NCBI GenBank assembly: GCA_021740745.1
Contig: JAIOZF010000027.1
Coordinates: forward strand, 1-35,647
From: Crocinitomicaceae bacterium
Lineage (GTDB): Bacteria > Bacteroidota > Bacteroidia > Flavobacteriales_D > Crocinitomicaceae
DNA: 35,647 nucleotides
Direction of reading: 5' to 3'
The stretch's first letter is position 1; every line of letters begins with the position of its first letter. The notes under the pieces are model-generated. The model was given only the letters and a program-made list of their open reading frames with translations, had not been told where the DNA came from and made no database searches. A program made the position numbers and the translations under genes. Below are positions 1 to 8,255 of the stretch, piece after piece.

Positions 1-25
1 GTTATTGATATAAAGCATACTTTGA

Positions 26-643
26 CTAAAAAAAATGACCTAAGAACTCTTTGCCTTTGTCAATATTAAGAATTAAAACGTAAACAATCCCTAAAACTGC
101 ACCACCAATGTGCGCATCGTGCGCAATTCCAGTATTTCCTTTCTTGTGAGCATAGTACTCGAAAGCCAAATAAATAACACCGAAAATGTATGCAGGAATT
201 GGAATTGGTATAAACATTAAATTCAATGGTAAATCTGGAACCCAAATAATTACAGCAAAAATAATTGCAGATACCGCTCCCGAAGCGCCAACTGACCTAT
301 AATTTGGATCGTCTTGATGACGCATATAAGCGTATAAATTAGCAAACAATCCACCTAAAAGATAAATTGCAACAAAATGAAATTCACCGAGAACAACGCC
401 GTACGTAGCTACCATCACCAATTCAAAAAATTCACCTAAAAAATAGAGTGAAAACATATTGAAAATCAAATGGGGCAAATCAGCATGAATTAAAATATTC
501 GTGATAAAACGATGATATTCCTTGTCATGCTTGATACGATAGGCTGAAAAATGAAGTGTATCAAAAACTCGATCATCGCGCATAGCATGCAACGAGACCA
601 ACGTTGTTATAATGATAATTATGATTAAAGGAGTAAAAGCCAT
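26..643 (-). CDS. Rhomboid family intramembrane serine protease
   Basis: Predicted polytopic inner-membrane serine protease of 205 aa that would cleave transmembrane segments of client proteins. The sequence shows the rhomboid hallmarks in order: HLIFNMFSLYFLG (HxxxN helix), the nucleophile motif GASGAVSAI with its catalytic Ser, and the C-terminal HDAHIGG carrying the catalytic His, with hydrophobic helices throughout. The frame is open upstream to 820, but that extension would overlap the first 110 nt of the divergent lipoprotein gene. The ATG at 641-643, just before MAFTPLIIIIII, is the better start, and a TAnnTTTG-like box lies 40 nt upstream. Short GlpG/bacterial rhomboids of about 200 aa are normal. 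The family is clear; the substrate is unknown. Confidence 0.9.
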   Translation of the reverse strand: MAFTPLIIIIIITTLVSLHAMRDDRVFDTLHFSAYRIKHDKEYHRFITNILIHADLPHLIFNMFSLYFLGEFFELVMVATYGVVLGEFHFVAIYLLGGLFANLYAYMRHQDDPNYRSVGASGAVSAIIFAVIIWVPDLPLNLMFIPIPIPAYIFGVIYLAFEYYAHKKGNTGIAHDAHIGGAVLGIVYVLILNIDKGKEFLGHFF

Positions 644-682
644 GAATTGAAAAAAATGTATTAATTTCCCAAAGAATATCAA

Positions 683-690
683 CAAAAATA
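683..690 (-). promoter_or_regulatory. Putative -7 element for the rhomboid gene
   Basis: On the minus strand this reads TATTTTTG, matching the Bacteroidota -7 consensus TAnnTTTG, 40 nt upstream of the chosen ATG. No convincing -33 TTG was seen. It lies in the short divergent spacer shared with the L,D-transpeptidase gene. Confidence 0.35.
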
Positions 691-710
691 CAATTTTCAA
701 AACTTCTTCT

Positions 711-2291
711 ATGCGTTTTTTATTTGGCTTTTTACTGTTGGCCTCAATTTTAACAGCTTGCTCAGCTACTGTTGAAGAAGAAGTAGTTGATTTATTGAAC
801 TCTGAGAAGCTTTCCACCAATGAGAAAATTGAAATTTGCTTGCAAGATGACTACGTTGCTGTGCTAGGTTTAAATGAAACGCAAAAAGAATGGTTAAGAA
901 ATCTTTACAAGGAAAGAAATTATGAAGCATTGTGGATTAGGGATTCTATCTTTTCGGAAGAGGGAGAAGAATTGAAATTTGTACTTGATCGTTCGATGTG
1001 GCTCGGTATACCAAAAAATCGTATTCAATTCGCGGAAAACAAAGAAAAGAACATAATTATAGAAGAGCTTTTACTTTCTGCTCGAAGCGCTGTTGTTTTA
1101 CAAGACTTAAAACACGGAATGATTGAGGATACTATCGTAAAATACAAACCAGCAATACCAGTTGATAGGGTCGTTTTTGATGATTTCACAAAAAATAAGG
1201 ATGCTGTTAATTTCACCTATTTCATGATGGAAAATAGTTGTCCTGACACGAACTACCGATTCATGGCAAAGCACTTATTTTCTTTCTGTTCGTCTTATCC
1301 AATGGATAATCGAGCGTTTCAAATTAAACCAATGAAAGAAGATTCAATCAATGCCATTCTTCAAACAAAAGAAGCATTAGAATCTAAGGGATATTTAAAA
1401 AAAGACGCTTCAGAGGAAGATTTTGAAAACGCCTTAAAAACATTTCAAGAACACAACGGACTAAAACCCGATGGGAAAATTGGCAAATACACTGTCAGAG
1501 CGCTAAATGAGAGCACCTTTACAAAGGTTTTACGCGCTGGTTTGACCTTAGATAAACTGCGCCGTAAAGAAAAATATCCTGAGAAATTCGTTCAAATCAA
1601 TCTTCCAGAATATCTTCTGCGTCTTGTTGTAAATGATAGCTTAAAAAGTGTCCATAACATTGTTATCGGAAAGGAAACGAATACAACGCCTGAGTTAAAA
1701 TCAAGAATCTACGAAATTGTTGTTTATCCATATTGGAATGTCCCCTACTCAATCATGAGCAAGGAAATCTTGCCAGCAGCAAAAGCCAATGTCAATTATT
1801 TTGCGAGGAATAATTTCAAAATCTATCGTAAAGACGTAGAAATTGATCCGCACTCAGTCAACTGGAAAAAAATTAAAGAAAATTCATTTCCCTATAAGGT
1901 TGTTCAGCAGCCGGGGCCTAAAAACAGCTTAGGAATCATCAAGTTTGAATTCCATAACAAATACAGTGTTTATGTGCACGATTCCCCTCAAAAATCACTT
2001 TTTAAAACTGATATTCGTTCCTATTCTCATGGTTGTATGCGCTGTGAAAACCCAGTTGAATTAGGAAGGTTATTACTTGATTATGACTCAATTGGACGTA
2101 AAGGAAATGCCTTAATTGGCGATTCTTTGGATAGCCTAATGTCCGTTGGTGAAAACTTCCCGATTCGTTTGCTTAAACCTGTGCCAATTTTTGTAGAATA
2201 CCAAACCGTTTCAGCTGATAAGGATCGAATGATTTTTCATATTGATATTTACAAACGTGACGAAGAATATCTAAAAATAATGAAGGATTAA
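711..2291 (+). CDS. L,D-transpeptidase (YkuD domain) lipoprotein with peptidoglycan-binding domain
   Basis: A 526-aa murein L,D-transpeptidase of the YcbB/YnhG type, expected to form 3-3 crosslinks or attach proteins to peptidoglycan in the periplasm. The N-terminus is a lipoprotein signal with lipobox LTAC (Cys17). A peptidoglycan-binding domain-1 segment lies around residues 238-265 (FQEHNGLKPDGKIG). The YkuD domain follows, with the catalytic motif SHGCMRCENP (Cys442). The length and the order PG-binding then YkuD fit the large YcbB-like class. The ATG at 711 gives a complete signal peptide. It is divergent from the rhomboid gene and is followed by rpe, which has its own -7 box, so the two are probably not strictly cotranscribed. 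Confidence 0.92.
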   Translation: MRFLFGFLLLASILTACSATVEEEVVDLLNSEKLSTNEKIEICLQDDYVAVLGLNETQKEWLRNLYKERNYEALWIRDSIFSEEGEELKFVLDRSMWLGIPKNRIQFAENKEKNIIIEELLLSARSAVVLQDLKHGMIEDTIVKYKPAIPVDRVVFDDFTKNKDAVNFTYFMMENSCPDTNYRFMAKHLFSFCSSYPMDNRAFQIKPMKEDSINAILQTKEALESKGYLKKDASEEDFENALKTFQEHNGLKPDGKIGKYTVRALNESTFTKVLRAGLTLDKLRRKEKYPEKFVQINLPEYLLRLVVNDSLKSVHNIVIGKETNTTPELKSRIYEIVVYPYWNVPYSIMSKEILPAAKANVNYFARNNFKIYRKDVEIDPHSVNWKKIKENSFPYKVVQQPGPKNSLGIIKFEFHNKYSVYVHDSPQKSLFKTDIRSYSHGCMRCENPVELGRLLLDYDSIGRKGNALIGDSLDSLMSVGENFPIRLLKPVPIFVEYQTVSADKDRMIFHIDIYKRDEEYLKIMKD

Positions 2292-2303
2292 GCAGAGAGT
2301 TGT

Positions 2304-2311
2304 TAATTTTG
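2304..2311 (+). promoter_or_regulatory. Putative -7 element upstream of rpe
   Basis: TAATTTTG matches TAnnTTTG and ends 16 nt before the rpe ATG, within the 36-nt spacer after the transpeptidase stop. No clear -33 TTG was found at the usual distance. Confidence 0.35.
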
Positions 2312-2327
2312 AGAAAAAATTAAAGTT

Positions 2328-2978
2328 ATGGCCCTGTTGATTTCTCCCTCTGTCCTTTCATGTGACTTCGCAAACATCCAACGTGATGTTGAAATGATAA
2401 ATAGCTCATCTGCCGATTGGTTTCATGTGGATGTGATGGATGGTGTTTTCGTTCCTAACATTTCTTTTGGTTTTCCAGTAATTGCAGCCATAAAAAAGCA
2501 TGCAACTAAGCCACTTGACGTGCATTTAATGATTGCGAATCCCGATCAATACATTGAAGAATTCAAAAAGGCAGGAGCTGATATATTGACGGTTCATTAT
2601 GAAGCTTGTCCCCACTTACACCGAACGATTCAAGCCATTAAAGCTGCTGGAATGAAGGCTGGTGTTGCATTAAATCCCCACACACCTGTTGACTTATTGC
2701 AAGATGTTATCAGAGAGTTAGACTTAGTATTAATAATGTCTGTTAATCCTGGCTTCGGTGGACAAAAATTCATTCAGAATGCTGTATTAAAAGTAGAACA
2801 AGCGAAGAATTTAATTCACCGTTTTGGTTCACACGCACTTGTTGAAGTGGATGGCGGAGTGAATTTAGAAACTGGTACTGAATTAGTCAAAGCTGGTGCT
2901 GATGTTCTAGTGGCAGGAAGTTTTGTTTTTGGATCATCTGATCCGAAGGCAACAATTGCTGACTTGAAGTCTATCTAA
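2328..2978 (+). CDS. rpe: Ribulose-phosphate 3-epimerase
   Basis: Interconverts D-ribulose 5-phosphate and D-xylulose 5-phosphate in the pentose phosphate pathway; cytosolic TIM barrel. The 216-aa length is standard. Family motifs are all present: SPSVLSCDFANI at the first strand, HVDVMDGVFVPNISFG (metal ligands His and Asp), DVHLMI, the phosphate/loop motif MSVNPGFGGQKF, and EVDGGV near the C-terminus. The downstream DinB-like gene begins directly at the base after the TAA, which implies cotranscription and possibly coupled termination-reinitiation. Confidence 0.97.
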   Translation: MALLISPSVLSCDFANIQRDVEMINSSSADWFHVDVMDGVFVPNISFGFPVIAAIKKHATKPLDVHLMIANPDQYIEEFKKAGADILTVHYEACPHLHRTIQAIKAAGMKAGVALNPHTPVDLLQDVIRELDLVLIMSVNPGFGGQKFIQNAVLKVEQAKNLIHRFGSHALVEVDGGVNLETGTELVKAGADVLVAGSFVFGSSDPKATIADLKSI

Positions 2979-3422
2979 ATGATTAAAGCTTTTTTTCAAG
3001 ATAAATTTGAATATGATTTTAATGCAAACATGCAATGGTTTGAATGTATTGAAGATCAAGAAGATGAAATCAGTGACTTCACTAATAAATCGATGTCACA
3101 CATTGTCAATGTCCATTATATATGGAACTGTAGGCTAAGAGGAATTAAACCTGAATCAGGCGACTGGGATTTATTACCAATTCACTATTTTCAGCGATTT
3201 ATTCAACAGAATTACCAAGAAACATTAGATTATCTAGAGAAAATAGAGTTAGGTGAAAAAATCAATTATCATTCTTCAGAAGATATTAAATTCACAAAAA
3301 AAGACATTGATATTTTGTATCACATTCTTAATCATTCCAATTATCACCGCGCACAAATTGTTATGGACTTGAAAAAACTTGGTTTAAAAACACCAAGTTT
3401 CAACTTTATCACTTATCGTTAA
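2979..3422 (+). CDS. DinB-like four-helix-bundle protein
   Basis: A 147-aa protein resembling the DinB/YfiT-like superfamily, small metal-binding four-helix bundles of mostly unknown or thiol-transferase-related function. The visible support is the spaced histidines: SHIVNVHYIWNCRL in the second helix region, then HILNHSNYHRAQIV near residues 115-130, the typical H..HxxxH arrangement. It starts immediately after the rpe stop (zero spacing), so it probably depends on the rpe transcript. The substrate cannot be told from sequence. Confidence in the fold is fairly good; confidence in function is low. Confidence 0.75.
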   Translation: MIKAFFQDKFEYDFNANMQWFECIEDQEDEISDFTNKSMSHIVNVHYIWNCRLRGIKPESGDWDLLPIHYFQRFIQQNYQETLDYLEKIELGEKINYHSSEDIKFTKKDIDILYHILNHSNYHRAQIVMDLKKLGLKTPSFNFITYR

Positions 3423-3478
3423 AAAGACTTCGTAACTGGAAAAAGTAACAAATCAACATTAAATTCGTTTCTTTGAGT

Positions 3479-4576
3479 ATGAAAAGTATTTTCCTTTTTG
3501 TCTTTATCGGTTTTTCCTCGGTAGTTTTTGCTGACGAGGACACGACGCTTGTAAGACTTGAGACCAAACTAGTTACATTATTAGATAATCTAAGAGCAGC
3601 ACAATCTGATAATGATAAGGAAACAGCCAACACTGCATTCAAAGAAACAATGGGGCTTGCTTTAAAACAAAATGCTGCCTTCACCTACCCTTTTTCTAAA
3701 TTAAAATCAGTTGGATTTATTGATAGTCCTGATAAACTTTTGCGTATTGTAAACTGGAATGTTGAACAAGCTGACAATACCCATAAGTACTTTTGCTTTT
3801 TATTGCGATTTGACGAACGTAAAAAAGAGGTTATACTATCTGAATTGATCGATAACTCTTCTTTTATGCCAGCTCCACAGAAAGAAGATATTTTAGAAGC
3901 AGATCAATGGTATGGTGCTCTATATTATAAAATCATTCCAATTGAAAAAGGCTCAAAAACACTTTATACAATCCTCGGATGGGACGGTGCTACAAGTGCT
4001 AGCAACTTCAAATTAATTGATGTGCTCTATTTCACAGGCACGCAAGCAAAACTTGGTAGTCCAATTTTTAAAATGAACGGTTCAACCGACAAGCGCGTAT
4101 TTTTCGAGCATTCGGAAAAAGCTACGATGTCATTGCGTTACGAAGAATCGTATAATCGTATAATTTTTGATCATTTATCACCAGAATCACCTGGATTAGA
4201 AGGCTTCTACTCTTTTTATGTTCCAGATTTATCCTTGGATGCGTTAATTTTAGAAGGAAATAAATGGATTTTTAAGGAGGATGTTATCGGCATCAATCCA
4301 GCTGACCCAAATGAAAAAGTGACCGTTTACGCAATGGATGAAAAGGACGGTCATATTGAGAAGAAAGAAATAAAGAACAAATGGGTTGATCCATCTGATG
4401 ACAAAGCGCCAGCTGGTGGAATTGATCACAAAGCAGCTCTTCCTGAAGGTGAACTAGAAACAAGTAGCAAGTCCACAAAGAAACCAAAAGAAAAGAAAAT
4501 AAAAGATAAGCGTGACCCAGGTGCGATGGGCGCTACTTATGGCGGAATGAAAAAGAAAAAACGCAAGAAGAACTAA
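3479..4576 (+). CDS. Exported hypothetical protein with lysine-rich C-terminus
   Basis: Not recognised. The 365-aa product has a Sec signal peptide (MKSIFLFVFIGFSSVVFA|DED), a central soluble region of about 270 residues rich in beta-type pattern and aromatic residues (for example LYTILGWDGATSASNFK), and a disordered tail from about residue 300 that is extremely basic (KKPKEKKIKDKR, ending GGMKKKKRKKN). The central part resembles conserved hypothetical exported proteins of Flavobacteriales, recalled without a search. An in-frame TTG lies 6 nt upstream, but the ATG at 3479 gives a cleaner signal peptide. It stands alone between rpe/DinB and the stress-protein gene. The basic tail could bind nucleic acid or envelope polyanions, which is speculation. 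Confidence 0.7.
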   Translation: MKSIFLFVFIGFSSVVFADEDTTLVRLETKLVTLLDNLRAAQSDNDKETANTAFKETMGLALKQNAAFTYPFSKLKSVGFIDSPDKLLRIVNWNVEQADNTHKYFCFLLRFDERKKEVILSELIDNSSFMPAPQKEDILEADQWYGALYYKIIPIEKGSKTLYTILGWDGATSASNFKLIDVLYFTGTQAKLGSPIFKMNGSTDKRVFFEHSEKATMSLRYEESYNRIIFDHLSPESPGLEGFYSFYVPDLSLDALILEGNKWIFKEDVIGINPADPNEKVTVYAMDEKDGHIEKKEIKNKWVDPSDDKAPAGGIDHKAALPEGELETSSKSTKKPKEKKIKDKRDPGAMGATYGGMKKKKRKKN

Positions 4577-4618
4577 ATCTATACGAACTTTGCTCACTCT
4601 TCAGTATACCAATTAATT

Positions 4619-4662
4619 CATAACTCATAATTCATAACTCATAATTCTGAATTATGAGTTAT
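4619..4662. repeat. 14-bp tandem duplication ending in a perfect hairpin
   Basis: The unit CATAACTCATAATT occurs twice head to tail (4619-4632 and 4633-4646). The second copy pairs with ATTATGAGTTAT at 4651-4662 to form a 12-13 bp stem with a 3-5 nt loop. It sits 58 nt after the stop of the exported basic-tail gene. It could serve as a factor-independent terminator, although the T-run is poor. It is the only notable structure in the 185-nt spacer besides the promoter. Confidence 0.6.
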
Positions 4663-4737
4663 TGATTTGTGAAATTGTTAATTACCATGTGGATATTTTT
4701 TTCTATATTAGACCACCAAACTGGGTGGATTTTAGTT

Positions 4738-4745
4738 TAAATTTG
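4738..4745 (+). promoter_or_regulatory. Putative -7 element for the universal stress protein gene
   Basis: TAAATTTG fits TAnnTTTG exactly and ends 16 nt before the ATG at 4762. Just upstream, CCACC (4713-4717) and GGTGG (4724-4728) form a small inverted repeat with a 6-nt spacer, in the position expected between -33 and -7. It could be an operator, but the arms are short. Confidence 0.45.
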
Positions 4746-4761
4746 AGAAAACTTCCTTTTT

Positions 4762-5568
4762 ATGAGCAAAAATATCTATTTAGTTCCCTATGACTTTTCA
4801 GCAGTTGGAGATACAGCCTTACTCTATGCGATGCATTTAGGAAAAAAGGTAAAAACTGAAGTTCTATTGCTTCACCTTGCATCTTCCAAAGCTGAGGCTA
4901 TGAAAGCTAGTCTGAAAATGGATGACGTTATTGCAAAAACGGAAGTGCCTTATGGTGTTGAATTGCGAAAAGTTATTCGTGAGGGTAACATTTTCGAGGA
5001 TATCGGTAAGGTAGCAAAGAAAGAAGAAGCTCAGTTAATTATCATGGGGACTCACGGCGCAGTTGGAATGCAACGTGTATTTGGAAGTAACGCAATGAAA
5101 GTTGTAACGAGTGCTGATACTCCTTTTTTAATTGTTCAAAAAAGCACTCCTCTTCATGAAATCAAAAATATAGTTGTTCCAATCGATTTAACGAAAGAAA
5201 GTCTACAAATCATTAATATTGCTGGTGATATGGCATCTATTTTCGGTGCAACGGTGCATGTTATCGGTGAAAAGCAAAACGATGACTTATTAAGTCAACA
5301 AATGAAAAATAGAATTTTGATTGTCAAAAATCAATATGACGATCGTTCTATCACGTGTAATATTGAATTCTTACCGAGAGGAGGCTCTTATTCAAAGAAA
5401 ATTATTGAATATACCAAAGCAAATTCAATTGATTTGATAGCAATAGCATATCATTCTGAGAGTTTATTACCGCAATTTGATACATTTGCACAATCTCTGA
5501 TTACCAATGATCAGAATTTACCGTGTATGGTGTTGAATTCAAAATTAGCATCTGCACTATATTTTTAG
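4762..5568 (+). CDS. Tandem-domain universal stress protein
   Basis: A 268-aa cytosolic protein with two UspA domains. Domain 1 (about residues 1-145) has the ATP-binding signature GTHGAVGMQRVFGSNA, followed by VVTSADTPFLIV. Domain 2 starts at IKNIVVPIDLTKESL (about residue 135) and lacks an obvious second G-2x-G-8/9x-G(S/T) motif. Only the first domain therefore looks competent to bind ATP, as in many two-domain UspA proteins. CvfB-like S1 protein follows after 3 nt, so this gene likely leads a usp-cvfB-M28 operon from the promoter at 4738. Confidence 0.88.
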   Translation: MSKNIYLVPYDFSAVGDTALLYAMHLGKKVKTEVLLLHLASSKAEAMKASLKMDDVIAKTEVPYGVELRKVIREGNIFEDIGKVAKKEEAQLIIMGTHGAVGMQRVFGSNAMKVVTSADTPFLIVQKSTPLHEIKNIVVPIDLTKESLQIINIAGDMASIFGATVHVIGEKQNDDLLSQQMKNRILIVKNQYDDRSITCNIEFLPRGGSYSKKIIEYTKANSIDLIAIAYHSESLLPQFDTFAQSLITNDQNLPCMVLNSKLASALYF

Positions 5569-5571
5569 CAG

Positions 5572-6414
5572 ATGAACCTCGGAACATACAACGAACTTAC
5601 AATTCTTCGATTTACTAGTGTTGGCGCATATCTTGGCGATGATCAAGACAATGATGTTCTACTCCCCAATAAATACTTGACGCCAGAAATGGAAATCGGA
5701 AACACTGTCATCGTGTTTTTATACAAAGATTCCGAAGATCGCTTGGTGGCAACAACTGAAATTCCATTTATCACCTTAAATGAATTTCGTTTCCTAAAAG
5801 TAAAAGAAGTCACCGCTTTTGGAGCTTTTATGGATTGGGGATTGGAAAAGGATTTAATGGTTCCTTTCAAAGAACAAATGCTAAAATTGGAAGAAGGTCG
5901 TTATTACCTGACAACCTTGCAATTAGATGGATCAACTGATCGCTTGTTCGGCTCAACGCGCGTTAATCGCTACCTAGAACCGTGTGACGATCAAGAAATA
6001 ATTGGTCAAGAAGTCGATTTGTTAATTTGTGACGATAGTGATTTAGGCGTGAACGTTATCGTTGAAGGTAAATACCGCGGTCTAATCTATCACAATGATG
6101 TTAGTCGTCCAGTGAAACGCGGCGACCACCAACCTGGCTTTGTATACAATGTGCGTGAGGACGGAAAATTAGATGTTCGATTTGAGCGTGCAGATGTCAA
6201 AAAATTTGATGAAGCAACAGAATTCTTGTTGGAGAAATTGAAAACAGAAAAAGTCATTCAATTATCAGACAAAAGTGATCCCGATGATATTCGTGACAAA
6301 TTACACATGAGCAAGAAAATGTTCAAACAAGCAATTGGAAAATTGTATAAAGCGCGTCTGGTGACAATAACTGATACTTCTGTTGAATTAATTGAAAGTT
6401 CAAGCGCAGAATGA
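5572..6414 (+). CDS. S1-type RNA-binding protein, CvfB (YitL) family
   Basis: A 280-aa protein matching the CvfB family: successive S1-like beta-barrel modules followed by a C-terminal winged helix. The second S1 module shows VKEVTAFGAFMDWGLEKDLMVP (given here only in part: VTAFGAFMDWGLEKDLMVP), a third lies around KYRGLIYHNDVSRPVKRG, and the winged helix is at residues ~225-275 (LSDKSDPDDIRDKLHMSKK). Characterised relatives such as S. aureus CvfB bind RNA and affect virulence-gene expression; the role here is unknown. It follows the Usp gene by 3 nt and overlaps the M28 peptidase gene by 4 nt (ATGA), which implies translational coupling. Confidence 0.87.
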   Translation: MNLGTYNELTILRFTSVGAYLGDDQDNDVLLPNKYLTPEMEIGNTVIVFLYKDSEDRLVATTEIPFITLNEFRFLKVKEVTAFGAFMDWGLEKDLMVPFKEQMLKLEEGRYYLTTLQLDGSTDRLFGSTRVNRYLEPCDDQEIIGQEVDLLICDDSDLGVNVIVEGKYRGLIYHNDVSRPVKRGDHQPGFVYNVREDGKLDVRFERADVKKFDEATEFLLEKLKTEKVIQLSDKSDPDDIRDKLHMSKKMFKQAIGKLYKARLVTITDTSVELIESSSAE

Positions 6415-7322
6415 AGTCAATTTTAGTTGTTTTAAGCCTCTTTTCTGTTTTTTACTGTTCATTTAGTCAAACAGATACGTTGCGCCTTTCAAACCACCTT
6501 AAAAAGATTACAGAGACTAGTGATTTTCGACACTTTATGAATCCACACATATTGGATCAAGTAGCTGAGTATATCAAAATTGAATTAGAAAATTCTGCTG
6601 ATTCCGTCTATTATCAGGAATTTACGGTTAATGGAACTGTTTACAAAAACGTAATAGCTTCCTATGGAATTAAGAATTCCTCAACAATTGTAGTCGGTGC
6701 GCATTACGATGTTTGTGGCTTACAAGATGGAGCTGATGACAACGGCAGTGGCACAGTTGGTTTGTTAGAATTGGGACGTCAACTGAAAGGAAAGGAATTA
6801 AACTATCGTATAGACTTAGTAGCATACACCTTGGAAGAACCACCATTCTTTCGAACAGAAAATATGGGAAGTTACCATCATGCCGAAATGTTACATAAAG
6901 AAAATCGCGCCATTCATGGAATGATATCACTTGAAATGATTGGTTTTTTCAAGGATGAAAAGAAAACTCAGGATTATCCACTTGGCATTTTGAAATTAGT
7001 CTATGGTGGACGAGGTAACTACATCACACTTGTAAATAAATTTGGAAAAGGAAAATTCGCGAAGCGCTTCACGAAAAAATTCAAAAAAGGCGCATCCATT
7101 AGAACAAAGCGATTCAATGGACCAAAAGTACTTCCGGGTGTCGATTTTTCCGATCATTTGAATTATTGGAAATTTGGTTATAGCGCCTTAATGATTACAG
7201 ATACAGCATTTTATCGAAATAAAAACTATCATCAACAAACGGATACAATTGAAACGATTGACTTTAAACGAATGGCTGATGTGGTTGATACCGTGCTAGC
7301 GACTTTGTTGAAGATGAAATAA
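6411..7322 (+). CDS. Secreted M28-family zinc metallopeptidase
   Basis: A 303-aa predicted exported aminopeptidase-type enzyme. The signal peptide is about residues 1-20. The M28 metal ligands can be placed: His98 in VGAHYD, Asp110 in GADDNGSG, the catalytic pair Glu142/Glu143 in TLEEPPFF, Glu175 in SLEMIGFF, and His274 in NYHQQTDT. All are present, so it is probably active. Physiological substrates are peptides or modified N-termini; specificity cannot be read. The start codon overlaps the cvfB stop, linking an exported hydrolase to two cytosolic genes in one transcript, an unremarkable Bacteroidota arrangement. Confidence 0.9.
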   Translation: MKSILVVLSLFSVFYCSFSQTDTLRLSNHLKKITETSDFRHFMNPHILDQVAEYIKIELENSADSVYYQEFTVNGTVYKNVIASYGIKNSSTIVVGAHYDVCGLQDGADDNGSGTVGLLELGRQLKGKELNYRIDLVAYTLEEPPFFRTENMGSYHHAEMLHKENRAIHGMISLEMIGFFKDEKKTQDYPLGILKLVYGGRGNYITLVNKFGKGKFAKRFTKKFKKGASIRTKRFNGPKVLPGVDFSDHLNYWKFGYSALMITDTAFYRNKNYHQQTDTIETIDFKRMADVVDTVLATLLKMK

Positions 7323-7352
7323 ATTATCCATTTTCCGTTTAAGTATATTCCG

Positions 7353-7360
7353 TATTTTTG
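7353..7360 (+). promoter_or_regulatory. Putative -7 element close to the GT2 start codon
   Basis: TATTTTTG matches TAnnTTTG and ends only 7 nt before the ATG at 7368. Initiation would therefore fall at or just before the start codon and give an essentially leaderless mRNA. Confidence 0.4.
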
Positions 7361-7367
7361 AAAACGC

Positions 7368-8084
7368 ATGCCAGAAACTACACATCCAATTCCTGAATTA
7401 AGCTTGGTACTTCCTTGTTTTAATCCGCCTGATCATTGGGAAAAAATTGTGGTGGAATGCACGAAATCACTAGAAGAAAAATTAGGACTTACAATTGATT
7501 TGATCATCGTTAATGATGGCTCAACTAAAAACGTAGGACCAGAATTACATGCCTATATTAAGTCTAATGTTGAAAAGGTTAGGTTTTTGGAGCAAAAGAC
7601 AAACGCAGGTAAAGGACAAGCATTGCGAACAGGTGTTCAGCAGGCTGATGGAAAGACTATTATTTTTACTGATATTGATTTTCCTTACACAGAAGAAAGC
7701 TTTTTAAAAATTTACGCTGGACTTCAAAACAATGCAGTAGCATTAGGTCATCGCAGTCCAGATTACTATGCACACACTCCACTTTTCCGCAAGATGATTT
7801 CAAAATCGCTGCGCTTTGCGTTGAAAAGTTTTCTAAGACTTCCAACAGATGATTCACAATGCGGAATCAAAGGTTTTAATCAAGAAGGAAAAAAAGTCTT
7901 TTTAGAAACACAAATTAACCGTTTCTTGTTTGATCTAGAATTCATAAAGCTCATCAGTAAACGAAAATTATCATCTATCAATATTGAAGTTGAACTCAAA
8001 CCAGGGGTCGTATTTAGCAAAGTAAATATGAAAATTCTCGCGAAAGAATCATTCAATTTTATGAGTATCTTATTTAGACGTTAA
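7368..8084 (+). CDS. Family 2 glycosyltransferase (dolichyl/polyprenyl-phosphate sugar synthase-like)
   Basis: A 238-aa GT-A fold glycosyltransferase lacking transmembrane helices. Motifs run in family order: LSLVLPCFNPP at the nucleotide-binding strand, IIVNDGSTKNV, NAGKGQALRTGV, the metal-binding FTDIDFPYTEES in place of DxD, and DSQCGIKGFN near residue 165. The last motif and the small size resemble DPM1/Alg5-type enzymes that transfer a sugar to polyprenyl phosphate. Acceptor and sugar are unknown. It is a single gene with its own promoter, convergent with the two-component operon. Confidence 0.88.
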   Translation: MPETTHPIPELSLVLPCFNPPDHWEKIVVECTKSLEEKLGLTIDLIIVNDGSTKNVGPELHAYIKSNVEKVRFLEQKTNAGKGQALRTGVQQADGKTIIFTDIDFPYTEESFLKIYAGLQNNAVALGHRSPDYYAHTPLFRKMISKSLRFALKSFLRLPTDDSQCGIKGFNQEGKKVFLETQINRFLFDLEFIKLISKRKLSSINIEVELKPGVVFSKVNMKILAKESFNFMSILFRR

Positions 8085-8255
8085 TTGTAAGGCGTCAGAT
8101 TTAGTCCTTAGATATAGGCTTTGGGAATTAGAGATTAGGTAAGTCTAAGATCAAAAAAGTTTCGAGATAGTAAAATAATTTTTTTTTACGAAATCCTAAG
8201 TCATAAAATCCTAAAAATCAAGCCCATCTCAAGCCTAAAGCCTTTGAACTATCGC
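8085..8255. other. Spacer between convergent genes with loose inverted repeats
   Basis: This 171-nt AT-rich spacer separates convergent genes. Its left part contains AGGCG and ATAGGCTTTGGG, and its right part contains CTAAAGCC and TCGCCTAA, so the ends are loosely inverted. It shares words such as TTAGAGATTAGG and AAGCCTAAAGCC with the spacers after yidC (16.1 kb) and the M1 peptidase (19.35 kb). No ORF or clean terminator was seen. Confidence 0.45.

Noticed and set aside
644-820. N-terminal extension of the rhomboid protein to 820
   Set aside because: It would overlap the start and signal sequence of the divergent transpeptidase. The ATG at 643 gives a normal short rhomboid with a promoter box upstream.
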